From the NCBI GenBank assembly GCA_963703125.1, contig OY969790.1, positions 3,038,001 to 3,102,000 on the forward strand: DNA of 64,000 nucleotides, in the 5' to 3' direction. How positions within the stretch are numbered: the stretch's first letter is position 1; every line of letters starts with the position of its first letter. The stretch comes from MFD04716-140 sp963703125 (GTDB lineage: Bacteria > Bacteroidota > Bacteroidia > Flavobacteriales > Flavobacteriaceae). Position numbers and translations under genes: made by a program. Below the pieces are notes generated by a model. The model had not been told where the DNA came from and searched no databases. It worked only from the letters and a program-made list of their open reading frames with translations. Positions 1 to 7,449 of the stretch are shown piece after piece.

Positions 1-804
1 ATTGGTGAGGAAACGGGCACTTTGGCCCGCATAGTGGACGAACTGGGCAAATTTTATGAACGTAAAAATGAGCAGCGTCGGGCATTGCTGAATGCGCTGA
101 CTTATCCGATCATTATTTTGGTGACGGCGATATTGGTAATGGTTTTTATGCTTCGTATGGTCGTCCCCATGTTCGAGGATATTTTCAGGCAGAACAATGT
201 GGAATTGCCAGGTATCACAAAAATGATCATCGGGGTCTCTAAATTCATTGGGGATTATGGTTGGGTGTTACTTATTGGGATTATCACGTTGTTTGCGCTA
301 AGAAGTACCTTTGTCAAAAAAGAGTGGTACAAAAAGGGAAAGGATTCTTTGCTTGTGAAATTGCCCTATCTGGGAAACTTCGTAAAATCGGTCTATTTGG
401 CGCAATTCACGCAAGCCGTCGCATTATTGACTTCTTCCAAGGTACCCATGTTGAATAGTATTCAATTGGTGAACAAAATGATCGATTTCCATCCATTGAA
501 CGAAGCGCTTTTGAGCGTGGAAAAAAATGTACTGATGGGACAAAGTTTGAACAAAAGTATGGCCGGAAACAAAATTTTTGATAATAAGATGATATCCTTG
601 GTTAAGGTGGCCGAAGAGACCAACCAGACCGAATATATTTTTGAAAGGCTGAACCAGCAATACGCCATGGAGGTCCAGCAGAAATCAAAATTGCTTTCAA
701 CCATGATCGAGCCTTTTATCATTATTTTCATCGGAATATTAGTAGGGGTTATTTTGGTTTCCATGTATCTCCCGATGTTTAAATTGAGCAGTGTGGTGGG
801 GTAG
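1..804 (+). CDS. Type II secretion/type IV pilus system F family protein (GspF/PilC), 5' end outside window
   Basis: The reading frame is open from base 1, so only the C-terminal ~267 residues are present. It begins inside the conserved GEETGTL segment of the second GspF/PilC cytoplasmic domain. Three hydrophobic stretches follow: one just after the start (TYPIIILVTAILVMVF), one around the middle (GWVLLIGIITLFAL) and one at the C-terminus (PFIIIFIGILVGVILVSMYL), as expected for this family. GspF/PilC proteins are polytopic inner-membrane platforms that couple the assembly ATPase to pseudopilus or pilus assembly. The family call is confident. Whether this is a secretion system or a pilus cannot be decided without the upstream genes. 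A TTG at 22 is an internal codon, not the start. The gene ends at TAG 802-804 and converges on the next gene. Confidence 0.9.
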   Translation: MGEETGTLARIVDELGKFYERKNEQRRALLNALTYPIIILVTAILVMVFMLRMVVPMFEDIFRQNNVELPGITKMIIGVSKFIGDYGWVLLIGIITLFALRSTFVKKEWYKKGKDSLLVKLPYLGNFVKSVYLAQFTQAVALLTSSKVPMLNSIQLVNKMIDFHPLNEALLSVEKNVLMGQSLNKSMAGNKIFDNKMISLVKVAEETNQTEYIFERLNQQYAMEVQQKSKLLSTMIEPFIIIFIGILVGVILVSMYLPMFKLSSVVG

Positions 805-842
805 GATTTCCTTGAGTATAAATTTAAGTTAAACCATTTAGT

Positions 843-1604
843 TTAATTTATTTTCTCATAATAAAGCTTCCTTCCCCATTCCTGAATCCCAAAATAGGCC
901 ATCTCGGGATCCTCATAAAGTTCATCAAACTCGGCATCGATTTTTCTGACCACCTCTTCATCGGTTACCCGAATTCTGGTTTCATAATTGTATTTGGTGC
1001 CACTTTCCGTAAAATTTAAAGAACCTAAATAGGCTGTACGGCCATCTATGATATAGATTTTTCCATGTATGAACCTAGTATTGATCCGGTTTGAGTCCGG
1101 TGTAACAAAGACCTTGAAAGGGAAGAGTGATCTGTATTCATAGGTGTAAATTTGTGCCGATATTATTTTGCGTCTAAAGATCCTTGAAATCAAGAAAAGA
1201 ACAATGGGAAGAATCAAGCTAAAAAGGTACGACCAGTTTCCGTTAAAGAAAGTAATTCCGCATATCCCGATCAATAGGAGTAAACTTCCCCATTTTAAAA
1301 TCATTTCCAAGTTTATAAATCGATTTCGAATCCGATTTGCCCTTTCATCCAATTTTTGGTGTTGTACGATCAGGGGTTTGATACTCTCTTCCAGTTTTCT
1401 GTTTCCACCATGTAAATGGTCGGAGGTAATCAAAGAAACCTTTACCTTCTTTTTGTGCAGCCAAATCAGTTCCATTATCAACGTTGGCGAAAGATAGGGT
1501 GAAGAAATCTTGATCGAATTTTGGGCATTGCCAATTTCCTTGAGCATTTTGGCACCAGCTCCGGTGCCCATATAAATATCACATTTGGCCTGATTGAAAT
1601 ACAT
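843..1604 (-). CDS. Phospholipase D-like (HKD) domain protein with two membrane helices
   Basis: This 253-residue protein has one clear HKD motif: H180-x-K182-x4-D187 followed by G194-S195-x-N197, the catalytic signature of the phospholipase D superfamily. A degenerate N-terminal half (about residues 18-70) precedes a hydrophobic hairpin at about 102-142, which probably anchors the protein to the membrane. PLD enzymes usually need two HKD motifs, so one copy implies a homodimer, as in Nuc-type nucleases. The substrate could be DNA or phospholipid and cannot be decided here. The gene converges with the secretion gene on its right side of transcription and lies about 100 bp downstream of the coupling-protein gene on the same strand, so it may be cargo of the mobilisation module. 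Confidence 0.75.
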   Translation of the reverse strand: MYFNQAKCDIYMGTGAGAKMLKEIGNAQNSIKISSPYLSPTLIMELIWLHKKKVKVSLITSDHLHGGNRKLEESIKPLIVQHQKLDERANRIRNRFINLEMILKWGSLLLLIGICGITFFNGNWSYLFSLILPIVLFLISRIFRRKIISAQIYTYEYRSLFPFKVFVTPDSNRINTRFIHGKIYIIDGRTAYLGSLNFTESGTKYNYETRIRVTDEEVVRKIDAEFDELYEDPEMAYFGIQEWGRKLYYEKIN

Positions 1605-1707
1605 TGCTTTTCAATTTGGGGATGACCTTTAAAGATACGATTTTTCCAAATTGTATCATAACCAATGTGTATTACAAAACACTATTATGCGGTGTTTTGT
1701 GCTTGGT

Positions 1708-3297
1708 TTATAGCTTACTGAACAGCTGCCGAACCTCCAAGTGGATCCGTTGAAAGTTGGCCTTTATTTCTGGATGCTCCTGGCTAAATTTAGGCTTTGG
1801 AAGTGCACTTTCGATATAGGGTTTATCGAATTGCACCCGTTTGTCCTTGCCATCCGCAAAGGCGATGAATTCCCCTCTTTTCAATCTAAAGAACGCATCG
1901 GCCCGTCTTTTACTGACCTCTCGTTCACCCTTGGTAATACGGGAGTCCAGATTCCAGTTGCTGCTTTTGCTCACGCTCTTGGTCGGTTTTTTGACGATCT
2001 CAAAAAAACGTTCGTAATAACTTGCCGTATCCGGGTCATTGGCCTTCCCGAAAAATTGGTACGAGAGGTTGCTCAAAATCGCCTTACTGGCCTTGTCCCC
2101 GTACATCAGGTCATTCTGCACCTTGTCCTGAAGTACATGCACCGTGGCAATGTCATAGCTCCTTAGGGTTGCCGGAATTCGTTGCATGTTCAACAAACGA
2201 AATGTTGATGCCTCTTCGGCCAGGAAAAATGAAGAAAGGCGATTTCGGATGCTCATCTGTTTGGTTATGGTATGGATGATGGTTGCAATCACAGGCGAAT
2301 AGGCCGTTTCGAATTTCGGGTTGTTCACGATTGAAATAATACAAGGATTGGCTGGATTATTGATGTCCAAAGGCACTTCATCCGCGGACAGTGCCATAAA
2401 GATGCGCTGCGTACTTATCTTCTTTAAAGCATTGGCCAAAGTACTCAGTACGCCCGCTGTTTGCCGTTCGGAGTCCTTTCCAGAGATAAAGGCATCCGCC
2501 ATGGCTTTGGAAGTAAAATCGGAGCTTAAAAAGGAAATCAAATTCTCAGTATCCAAATATTGGTAGATGGCGATCAAATGGGGCAGTGTACAGTACTCTG
2601 CATGTGCCGTTTTTAGTTTCCAGATCATACCGCCCAACAGGCCTTCGACCGCATCGTTAAAAAACTTGGAAGACCCAGAGGCCACGGATTCTTTTTGCTC
2701 CAACAGGTTCTCCAAAAGCACCCTGGAAATCTCGTTCACACTTTCTTCATCTACCATGTACCTAGGGGCAATCGGATTCACACGTTGATGGATGTCATCA
2801 AAAGAAACTATATGTAAGGGTAGTTTCTCATTCTTAAAAAGAGGAAATACCATTTCAGTGATCTCGAAATGCTTGTAATCATGGATGACACCGCAAAATC
2901 CATGTTGGTTGAAATGCTTTAAAATAGTGTAGACCACAGATTCCGTCTTGCCGCTTCCCGCTGAACCGATGATCGAAATACCCCTACGGATGTTCCTTAA
3001 ATCCAAGGTACCGTTCTTCAATTGGAGTTTGATATGATATTTTTTAGGCACTTCCGAATCCTCTTTCTTAGATGAAAAAATGAAATAGAATATGGTACTG
3101 ATGAATTGAACTGGTAACAGAAATTTCAAGGACATAGCCATGGCATATTCCACCGAACAACTATATAAAAGGATGCATCCCCAAAGTAAAAGAATCACGA
3201 GGATCCAAAGAAAAGCATACCTTATTGTTCGAAACAAAAGAAATATCGCACAGGTGCCGATCACATAAACAAGTAATAATTGGGCTAGCGACTCCAT
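1708..3297 (-). CDS. VirD4/TraG-like conjugative coupling protein (type IV coupling ATPase)
   Basis: This 529-residue protein has two or three N-terminal membrane helices (about residues 5-75). A Walker A motif GSAGSGKT follows at 111-118, and a Walker B-like segment ending in LAEEAS sits at about residue 355, next to a TraM-recognition-type C-terminal region. This is the layout of type IV coupling proteins, hexameric ATPases that hand a relaxase-bound DNA strand to a mating channel. It is the last of three closely packed minus-strand genes: the relaxase-like gene ends 9 bp upstream of its start. No mating-channel (Tra) genes are in the window, so the element is more likely mobilisable than self-transmissible. 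The family call is strong. The cognate relaxase is inferred from gene order. Confidence 0.9.
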   Translation of the reverse strand: MESLAQLLLVYVIGTCAIFLLFRTIRYAFLWILVILLLWGCILLYSCSVEYAMAMSLKFLLPVQFISTIFYFIFSSKKEDSEVPKKYHIKLQLKNGTLDLRNIRRGISIIGSAGSGKTESVVYTILKHFNQHGFCGVIHDYKHFEITEMVFPLFKNEKLPLHIVSFDDIHQRVNPIAPRYMVDEESVNEISRVLLENLLEQKESVASGSSKFFNDAVEGLLGGMIWKLKTAHAEYCTLPHLIAIYQYLDTENLISFLSSDFTSKAMADAFISGKDSERQTAGVLSTLANALKKISTQRIFMALSADEVPLDINNPANPCIISIVNNPKFETAYSPVIATIIHTITKQMSIRNRLSSFFLAEEASTFRLLNMQRIPATLRSYDIATVHVLQDKVQNDLMYGDKASKAILSNLSYQFFGKANDPDTASYYERFFEIVKKPTKSVSKSSNWNLDSRITKGEREVSKRRADAFFRLKRGEFIAFADGKDKRVQFDKPYIESALPKPKFSQEHPEIKANFQRIHLEVRQLFSKL

Positions 3298-3306
3298 ACT
3301 TCAATA

Positions 3307-4332
3307 TCAAATACCGATAGAACCTGAGGAACGGGCCACATCCATCGCCTTTTTGAATTGCTTAATGGTCTGCAGGGCCACTTGCACCTTGTTGGTTGGA
3401 ATGTTGACTCGTGGTACATTGACTCCCGCCTTTCCCAAAATGTTGAAGGCGGCACTTCGCTCATTGGTGGGGAGTTTCAAAAGATGTGCAAAATATTGGT
3501 AAGGGTCTTTGCCATAGGTTTTTCTAGCCACATAGGTTTCCACGTAGTTCCGATCGTATTTGAAGAGGGTATCAAAGGTCTTTTCGGCCTTGTCGTAAAA
3601 CTCGTTGCGGTTAAATCCCCGTTTTACCTCCCGACCGTTCAGTTTTGTTTCCGATTCCATATACTTACTCCCCGGGGAGAGGCTGTATTGGTTGGTCACA
3701 TCCTTGCGGCTTACGATGACATGTACGTGGGTCTGGAATCCGGGTTTTTTCATGCCCTGCTCTACCATTTTACCCTCCAAGCGGTGGGGCACTTGTGATT
3801 TGATCAGCTCCAATTCTTTTTGGACGGATTTCATATTTCCCCCAAGCTCGCCACGCTCCATTTTTCGAAGGTCGTTTTCCAATTTTACGATCTGGGCGCG
3901 ATAGGGTTGGTTTTCCTTGATCTCTTTATCAAATCCCTTATATGTGCGATCATGTTCTATTTTCGCATAATACTTAATGGCATCCACGGAAACCTTTTGA
4001 TCCCTATAGAACGAGGCGGCATAATCTTTCATGACCTCACGGACATATGTTCTTAGCAGTTCAGGGTCATTATTGATGGCCTTCAGTTCCCGCTGACTTG
4101 GATTGATCGTCAAAGAATAAAACTTCGGTTCCACCTTTTTAAGTTTGGCAGTGTTGCCATCGATATCCTTGACCGCCCGTTCGGGCGATACCCGATCATT
4201 GTTCTGGTCAAAAAAGTGTTCTTGAAGTTCGGGCTGCTTGCCTTCATTTTCCTTCTCCAAGTAGGCTACAAAGTCAGCCGAGCTCTGGGAGAAGGTTGTA
4301 TCCAAATGCTGTTTGGTGATACTGATATACAT
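3307..4332 (-). CDS. DUF5712-type relaxase-like mobilisation protein
   Basis: This 341-residue protein matches the DUF5712 family found in Bacteroidota mobile elements between bfmA-type and coupling-protein genes. It contains a HVH motif (H202, H204) followed by VSRKD, in a hydrophobic strand. This resembles the metal-binding histidine cluster of relaxases, whose role is to nick oriT and bind the transferred strand covalently. The N-terminus (MYISITKQ) resembles the starts of MobA/MobB-like relaxases. A conserved catalytic tyrosine is probably among several Tyr residues, but I cannot assign it. The upstream bfmA gene ends 5 bp before the start and the coupling-protein gene begins 9 bp after the stop, which supports one mob operon. 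Relaxase function is inference from motif and context. Confidence 0.8.
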   Translation of the reverse strand: MYISITKQHLDTTFSQSSADFVAYLEKENEGKQPELQEHFFDQNNDRVSPERAVKDIDGNTAKLKKVEPKFYSLTINPSQRELKAINNDPELLRTYVREVMKDYAASFYRDQKVSVDAIKYYAKIEHDRTYKGFDKEIKENQPYRAQIVKLENDLRKMERGELGGNMKSVQKELELIKSQVPHRLEGKMVEQGMKKPGFQTHVHVIVSRKDVTNQYSLSPGSKYMESETKLNGREVKRGFNRNEFYDKAEKTFDTLFKYDRNYVETYVARKTYGKDPYQYFAHLLKLPTNERSAAFNILGKAGVNVPRVNIPTNKVQVALQTIKQFKKAMDVARSSGSIGI

Positions 4333-4337
4333 TTTTC

Positions 4338-4904
4338 CTATTGATTTAGTGATGATTTTAAGGCTTCGAATTCTTCGATACCCATGTTGAGCTGAAGCCT
4401 GGTCTTGCCAAAACTATTTTTGACGACCTGTACTTTATGGAGCAGTTGGGCCAAGTTGGTTCGTGTGTGGCCTAGCTGCTGTTTCAGGGTGGTATTTTCT
4501 TTTTGTAGCTCAACGGACTCGAATGCCGATACAAAAAAGGCATCGTCCTTTTGTGATGGATTCTTTGGTTTGGCTGCTACCAACGAAGGTTGCTTGTTGT
4601 TTTGGGGCGTATGTTCTAAGAGCAGTTGCATCATGGCAGTCGTAGGTTGGGTCTGGTGCTTTTCAACATCCCTAATGATGGCGATAAGGGCATTGTAGCG
4701 CTTCTTCATGTTCTGCTCCAATGTGCGTGCGGTCGGGCCAAGGTTTTCTTTAGGGGAAATCTCGTTATAGAAGAAGAAATCCAGCATGGTCTGGAGCGCT
4801 TCCGTATGGGTCTTGAAGAACCTCCGGGAAAACTCTTGGAACCGTTGGGCCGTTCTTTTCTTGAATCGGATATTGCTAAACGTTCGCGATGCTTTTGTTT
4901 CCAT
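4338..4904 (-). CDS. BfmA/BtgA-type mobilisation accessory protein
   Basis: This 188-residue basic protein has an N-terminal region (RTFSNIRFKKRTAQRFQEF) typical of the BfmA/BtgA mobilisation family. Those proteins are small oriT-binding accessory factors with a ribbon-helix-helix-like N-terminus that help the relaxase. The C-terminal third is rich in Gln, Leu and Lys and probably forms a coiled coil (about 130-180). It is the first gene of the mob operon, 5 bp upstream of the relaxase-like gene. Its start lies just downstream of two copies of the palindrome TTGCCGCAA and of a structured segment proposed here as oriT. Autoregulation at those sites is plausible but not shown. Confidence 0.82.
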   Translation of the reverse strand: METKASRTFSNIRFKKRTAQRFQEFSRRFFKTHTEALQTMLDFFFYNEISPKENLGPTARTLEQNMKKRYNALIAIIRDVEKHQTQPTTAMMQLLLEHTPQNNKQPSLVAAKPKNPSQKDDAFFVSAFESVELQKENTTLKQQLGHTRTNLAQLLHKVQVVKNSFGKTRLQLNMGIEEFEALKSSLNQ

Positions 4905-4910
4905 GTTCGA

Positions 4911-4962
4911 TTTGCCGCAATTTTGTGCCAGTTTTCAGGGGTTTTAAAGCCGTTTGCCGCAA
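4911..4962. promoter_or_regulatory. Paired TTTGCCGCAA direct repeats upstream of bfmA
   Basis: Two exact copies of TTTGCCGCAA lie at 4911-4920 and 4953-4962. Each contains the odd-length palindrome TTGCCGCAA. They are 42 bp apart, about four helical turns, and the nearer copy is 7 bp from the bfmA start. This spacing fits binding of one protein to the same DNA face, for example autorepression by BfmA or a relaxosome component. The repeats are seen directly; the function is inferred. Confidence 0.45.
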
Positions 4963-5047
4963 AAGGTAGGGTAGGAAAAGGATCATCACAAGGGTTAGTT
5001 CGATTTAAATAACTAATAAACAGTGACTTACCAATTAAATAAACCCT

Positions 5048-5105
5048 GCAACATCGCGTTAGCGTGTTGCCCTCTTGCTATTCCTTTTCCCCCGCAGGGG
5101 CAAAT
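5048..5105. other. Candidate origin of transfer (oriT) of the mobilisable element
   Basis: The intergenic segment before the mob operon holds an inverted repeat, GCAACATCGC/GCGTGTTGC around a GTTA loop (5048-5070), with one bulged base. The pyrimidine-rich stretch CCTCTTGCTATTCC and a CCCC-GCA-GGGG hairpin follow. In Bacteroidota mobilisable elements oriT usually lies immediately upstream of the bfmA/btgA and relaxase genes, with an inverted repeat beside the nick site. Position and structure fit; the nick site cannot be placed. The rest of 4905-5283 shows no convincing gene. Confidence 0.45.
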
Positions 5106-5234
5106 TTTCTGGTTTTCCCTCAATTTAGAATGTCATTAGTACAGCCGATTTTGAAACCAAAATTTTAAGAGTTATGGTTTCGAACTTTTAAGGAATTTTC
5201 AAGATTGAAGAATAATAGATGAGAATATCAAAAC

Positions 5235-5260
5235 GAAAAAGGCAACCGAAAAGGCTGCCT
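5235..5260 (-). terminator. Rho-independent terminator after the small gene at 5284
   Basis: On the minus strand, GGCAGCC and GGTTGCC pair (one G-U) around a TTTTC loop and are followed by a T run. The hairpin lies 24 bp beyond the stop of the 72-residue gene and would separate it from the downstream oriT/mob region. Confidence 0.7.
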
Positions 5261-5283
5261 TGTATCAATCCACTGCTTATATT

Positions 5284-5502
5284 TTAAATGGTAAACTTGA
5301 ACTTATGGTTGTAAAGGTTTTTAATGGCTTCTTCTTCCAGGAGCGAATCATAGTCCAGATAGTTTTCATCAGCATACTTTTTCAAGTCCTCGCCATATTT
5401 CCGTTCTACCTCTAGCTTTGATTGTTGCATGAGATTTTCTTGGGTCTCCTGGTCCAGATTGTTGAAATTTAACCGAAAGGGTATATCAATATGTATATCC
5501 AT
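5284..5502 (-). CDS. Small hypothetical protein, 72 aa
   Basis: This is an acidic/basic mixed 72-residue protein with no motif that I recognise. It begins MDIHIDIPFRLNFNNL and contains a charged, probably helical middle segment. It starts 6 bp downstream of the radC stop on the same strand and ends just before a good terminator, so it is likely the last gene of a radC operon. Small genes of this kind are common companions of radC in Bacteroidota integrative elements. No function is proposed. Confidence 0.6.
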   Translation of the reverse strand: MDIHIDIPFRLNFNNLDQETQENLMQQSKLEVERKYGEDLKKYADENYLDYDSLLEEEAIKNLYNHKFKFTI

Positions 5503-5508
5503 GATTAC

Positions 5509-5964
5509 CTAATTTTTCATTAACCCATTATCGCTAAAGCTAAAATAGTTGCCATCGGGGAGTATGATAAGATGGTCCAGAACCTTGATGTCAAAAAGTT
5601 CGGCAGCTTTTTCTATTTTTCTGGTCAAGTCGATATCGGCACCACTTGCTTTGCTCGTCCCGGATGGGTGGTTGTGCGCCAATATAATAGCCGTAGAAAG
5701 TGTTTTGAGCACGACCGCAAAAAGTATCCTCAAATCTACAAGTGTGCCTGTCAAACCTCCCGTGGAGGCTTGAAATGTGCCCTTTACCTTGTTCGCATTA
5801 TTTAGTAATAACACTTTAAAGGTTTCATGAAGCCCTATGGTGTTCTTGTCCCATGTTTGATATAACAATTCGGCAACCCTATCCGAGGAGTTCGCAGGTT
5901 CTGAATTTAGTACCCCTAATTTTTCGCAATAACTTATCTGAATTTCATTAACTTCGTTTCTCAT
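5509..5964 (-). CDS. radC: RadC-family JAB/MPN domain protein
   Basis: This 151-residue protein is a stand-alone JAB1/MPN (RPN11-like) domain of the RadC family. The metal-binding JAMM signature is complete: E47 in HETFK, then H97-N-H99-P-S-G with D110. Chromosomal RadC proteins are longer (about 220-230 aa, with an N-terminal HhH region). This short form is typical of mobile elements and phages. Its biochemical role is not settled; the old link of radC to radiation repair is not supported. Here it lies between the ssb gene and the mob genes, in line with an element-borne DNA-handling function. Confidence 0.88.
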   Translation of the reverse strand: MRNEVNEIQISYCEKLGVLNSEPANSSDRVAELLYQTWDKNTIGLHETFKVLLLNNANKVKGTFQASTGGLTGTLVDLRILFAVVLKTLSTAIILAHNHPSGTSKASGADIDLTRKIEKAAELFDIKVLDHLIILPDGNYFSFSDNGLMKN

Positions 5965-5991
5965 TGTTTTAATATTAAGATTAGACGATGA

Positions 5992-6027
5992 AAAGAGGGC
6001 GTTTACTTTCCAAGGTTCGCCCTCTTT
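5992..6027 (-). terminator. Hairpin terminator between ssb and radC
   Basis: AAAGAGGGCG (5992-6001) pairs perfectly with CGCCCTCTTT (6018-6027) around a 16-nt loop. On the minus strand the stem ends in TTTT just beyond the ssb stop at 6039. It probably ends or attenuates ssb transcription before radC. Confidence 0.65.
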
Positions 6028-6038
6028 GTTTTTAGAGT

Positions 6039-6386
6039 TTAATTATCGGACTTACTGCCCAATAAAAGGATTTCATCCAATATGACCTCGGTAACAAAGC
6101 GTTCGTTGCCCTCTATCGGTTCTGTATAGCTTCGTGTCCTTAGTTTTCCGACAATGGCCACTTGTTTGCCCTTGTTCGCATATTTTTCTACGATTTCAGC
6201 GTTCTTGCCCCATGAAACGATGGTATGCCAGTCCGTTATTTGTTCTTTCTCGCCTTGGGCGTTTCTGTAGTTTTCATTGGTGGCCAATGAAAATCGGGCA
6301 ACTTTTTTACCACTTTCAAGATTCGTCACTTTGGGATCATCCCCAATGTTCCTAAGCAAATGCACATAATTTCTAATGCTGCTCAT
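6039..6386 (-). CDS. ssb: Single-stranded DNA-binding protein (element-encoded)
   Basis: This 115-residue protein is an OB-fold SSB. It begins with the family pattern VHLLRNIGDDPKV, followed by ARFSLATNENYRN and DWHTIVSWGKNAEIVEKY, the usual ssDNA-binding strands. The acidic C-terminal tail (LGSKSDN) is short and lacks the DDDIPF-type partner-binding tip of chromosomal SSB, as is common for plasmid or ICE copies. It would protect the transferred strand after conjugation. Its start overlaps the 3' end of the small upstream gene by 14 bp, so the two are probably co-transcribed. Confidence 0.92.
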   Translation of the reverse strand: MSSIRNYVHLLRNIGDDPKVTNLESGKKVARFSLATNENYRNAQGEKEQITDWHTIVSWGKNAEIVEKYANKGKQVAIVGKLRTRSYTEPIEGNERFVTEVILDEILLLGSKSDN

Positions 6387-6564
6387 AATTGAAAAATTTA
6401 GAATTAATTAATGATTCTGCCCGAACCCTTCGGACAGCCTTTAAAATCGATTTACTTATTATATCCAGAGCGTTTTCCTTCTTTTTGTTCTTTAACTTTT
6501 GTTCCCCTTCATTTTTGAGGATTTGATATGATTTCATGGTTTCCGTTTTTGATTTACTTCCCAT
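6373..6564 (-). CDS. Small basic hypothetical protein, 63 aa
   Basis: This is a 63-residue lysine-rich protein (MGSKSKTETMKSYQIL...) with a probable long helix and no recognised family. Support for it as a real gene is modest. It lies directly upstream of ssb on the same strand, overlaps its start by 14 bp, and starts with ATG. The sequence upstream to 7.45 kb holds no better gene. It may be the first gene of the ssb transcript. Confidence 0.4.
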   Translation of the reverse strand: MGSKSKTETMKSYQILKNEGEQKLKNKKKENALDIISKSILKAVRRVRAESLINSKFFNYEQH

Positions 6565-6808
6565 AGAGCCGTCGCTGTTACCTTTTTTTGTTGCTTATTG
6601 GATTACAATATTCAGGCTTGGTAAGGCGTATAAATAAGTGCGAGGAACGAGCCTGGTTTATGCCGCCGTCCAAGAATGAATGTTGTTTTTTCGCCATCAA
6701 AAAAAGGAAATGGGGGGCGGTTCGGGCAGTAGGGCAAAAACCCCAAAGTGCGAAATTCCAAAACCTTTGAAGCGGAACAAAAACGGAAAGTTGAATTTAA
6801 GGTGAAGA

Positions 6809-6900
6809 GGACTCTAGCCCATATTTTGGTCTTGGAGCGGAGAATTTTTACCCTAGTGGTGGATTAACGAAGTGGAAAGTCAAAATATGGGCTAGTGTCC
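6809..6900. repeat. 20-bp inverted repeat flanking a 52-bp spacer
   Basis: The arms are 6809-6828 (CTAGCCCATATTTTG at its inner part) and 6881-6900 (CAAAATATGGGCTAG at its inner part), with one mismatch over 20 bp. A second, shorter pair, CATTGCC/GGCAATG, follows at about 6920-6950. There is no gene here. This could be a MITE-like unit, a structured RNA, or a recombination site. The repeat is directly visible; its role is unknown. Confidence 0.6.
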
Positions 6901-6997
6901 AAGACAATTGGTACGAAGCGCATTGCCCGGAATGTAATGGAGCGGCAATGGGTTGAGGGGCTAGTTAGAAGAAAGTAATACCTATCTGTAAAAATAT

Positions 6998-7148
6998 GAT
7001 TTGCATCTATTCATACACTTTTGCTATACCTATCTTATATTTATAATGCGAAAGCGCCAAAACGACCTGATACGTGTCCTAATAGGGACTTGTTTTGAAA
7101 ATATTGAGATAATATCTTGACTTTAAAAAGGTTATGTGATTGAATTCA
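6998..7148 (+). repeat. Diverged third copy of the island-end repeat (left part only)
   Basis: This ~145-bp segment aligns without large gaps to the left part of the repeats at 34.77 and 43.05 kb. It shares GCGAAAGCGCCAAAACG, GTGTCCT and GGTTATGTGATTG-ATTC at matching positions. Homology stops exactly where the tRNA-Pro-like 3' end begins in the other copies. It probably marks the end of the element that carries the mobilisation genes. The rest of the 6565-7449 gap holds the inverted repeat above and the operator at 7310, and otherwise nothing convincing. Confidence 0.55.
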
Positions 7149-7309
7149 CTTCTAACCAGGATTTGAAATTCACATTTTTTACCAATAGTCGGACTTATAA
7201 TTTTTCGAGGAAATAATTGATTAGAGTAAATGACATTTTTAAAGCTCCAATTTAACTCCGTAAATGGCATATCCCCAATTCTTTTGAAATTAACCTTTTC
7301 CAAACCAAA

Positions 7310-7375
7310 TGGAACAAGAGTAATAACTTTTGGAACAAAAGAACAACACGATACAAGCTCCCTAATGTAATTTTG
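7310..7375 (+). promoter_or_regulatory. TGGAACA-21-TGGAACA operator with -7 box (site 1)
   Basis: TGGAACA half-sites lie at 7310 and 7331 (21-bp period), with a full-match -7 box TAATTTTG at 7368-7375, 37 bp after the second half-site. There is no good TTG at -33, so activation by a bound regulator is plausible. It would drive the MBL gene that starts at 7450. The same arrangement recurs at 8861, 15606 and 23452. Confidence 0.65.
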
Positions 7376-7449
7376 TAATGGCCGCCATTTTGTTCAATAT
7401 GAGTTTTGTTCAATAATTTAAAGAGCAATTAGTATCAAACCACGAACCC

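Noticed and set aside
6588..6770. Plus-strand open frame of 60 codons beside the small ssb-linked gene
   Set aside because: It has no recognisable motif and unusual Arg/Cys/Trp content, and lies in structured noncoding DNA.
7079..7303. Minus-strand open frame of 74 codons
   Set aside because: It spans the junction of the diverged island-end repeat, has no family signature and overlaps the operator region. More likely chance.
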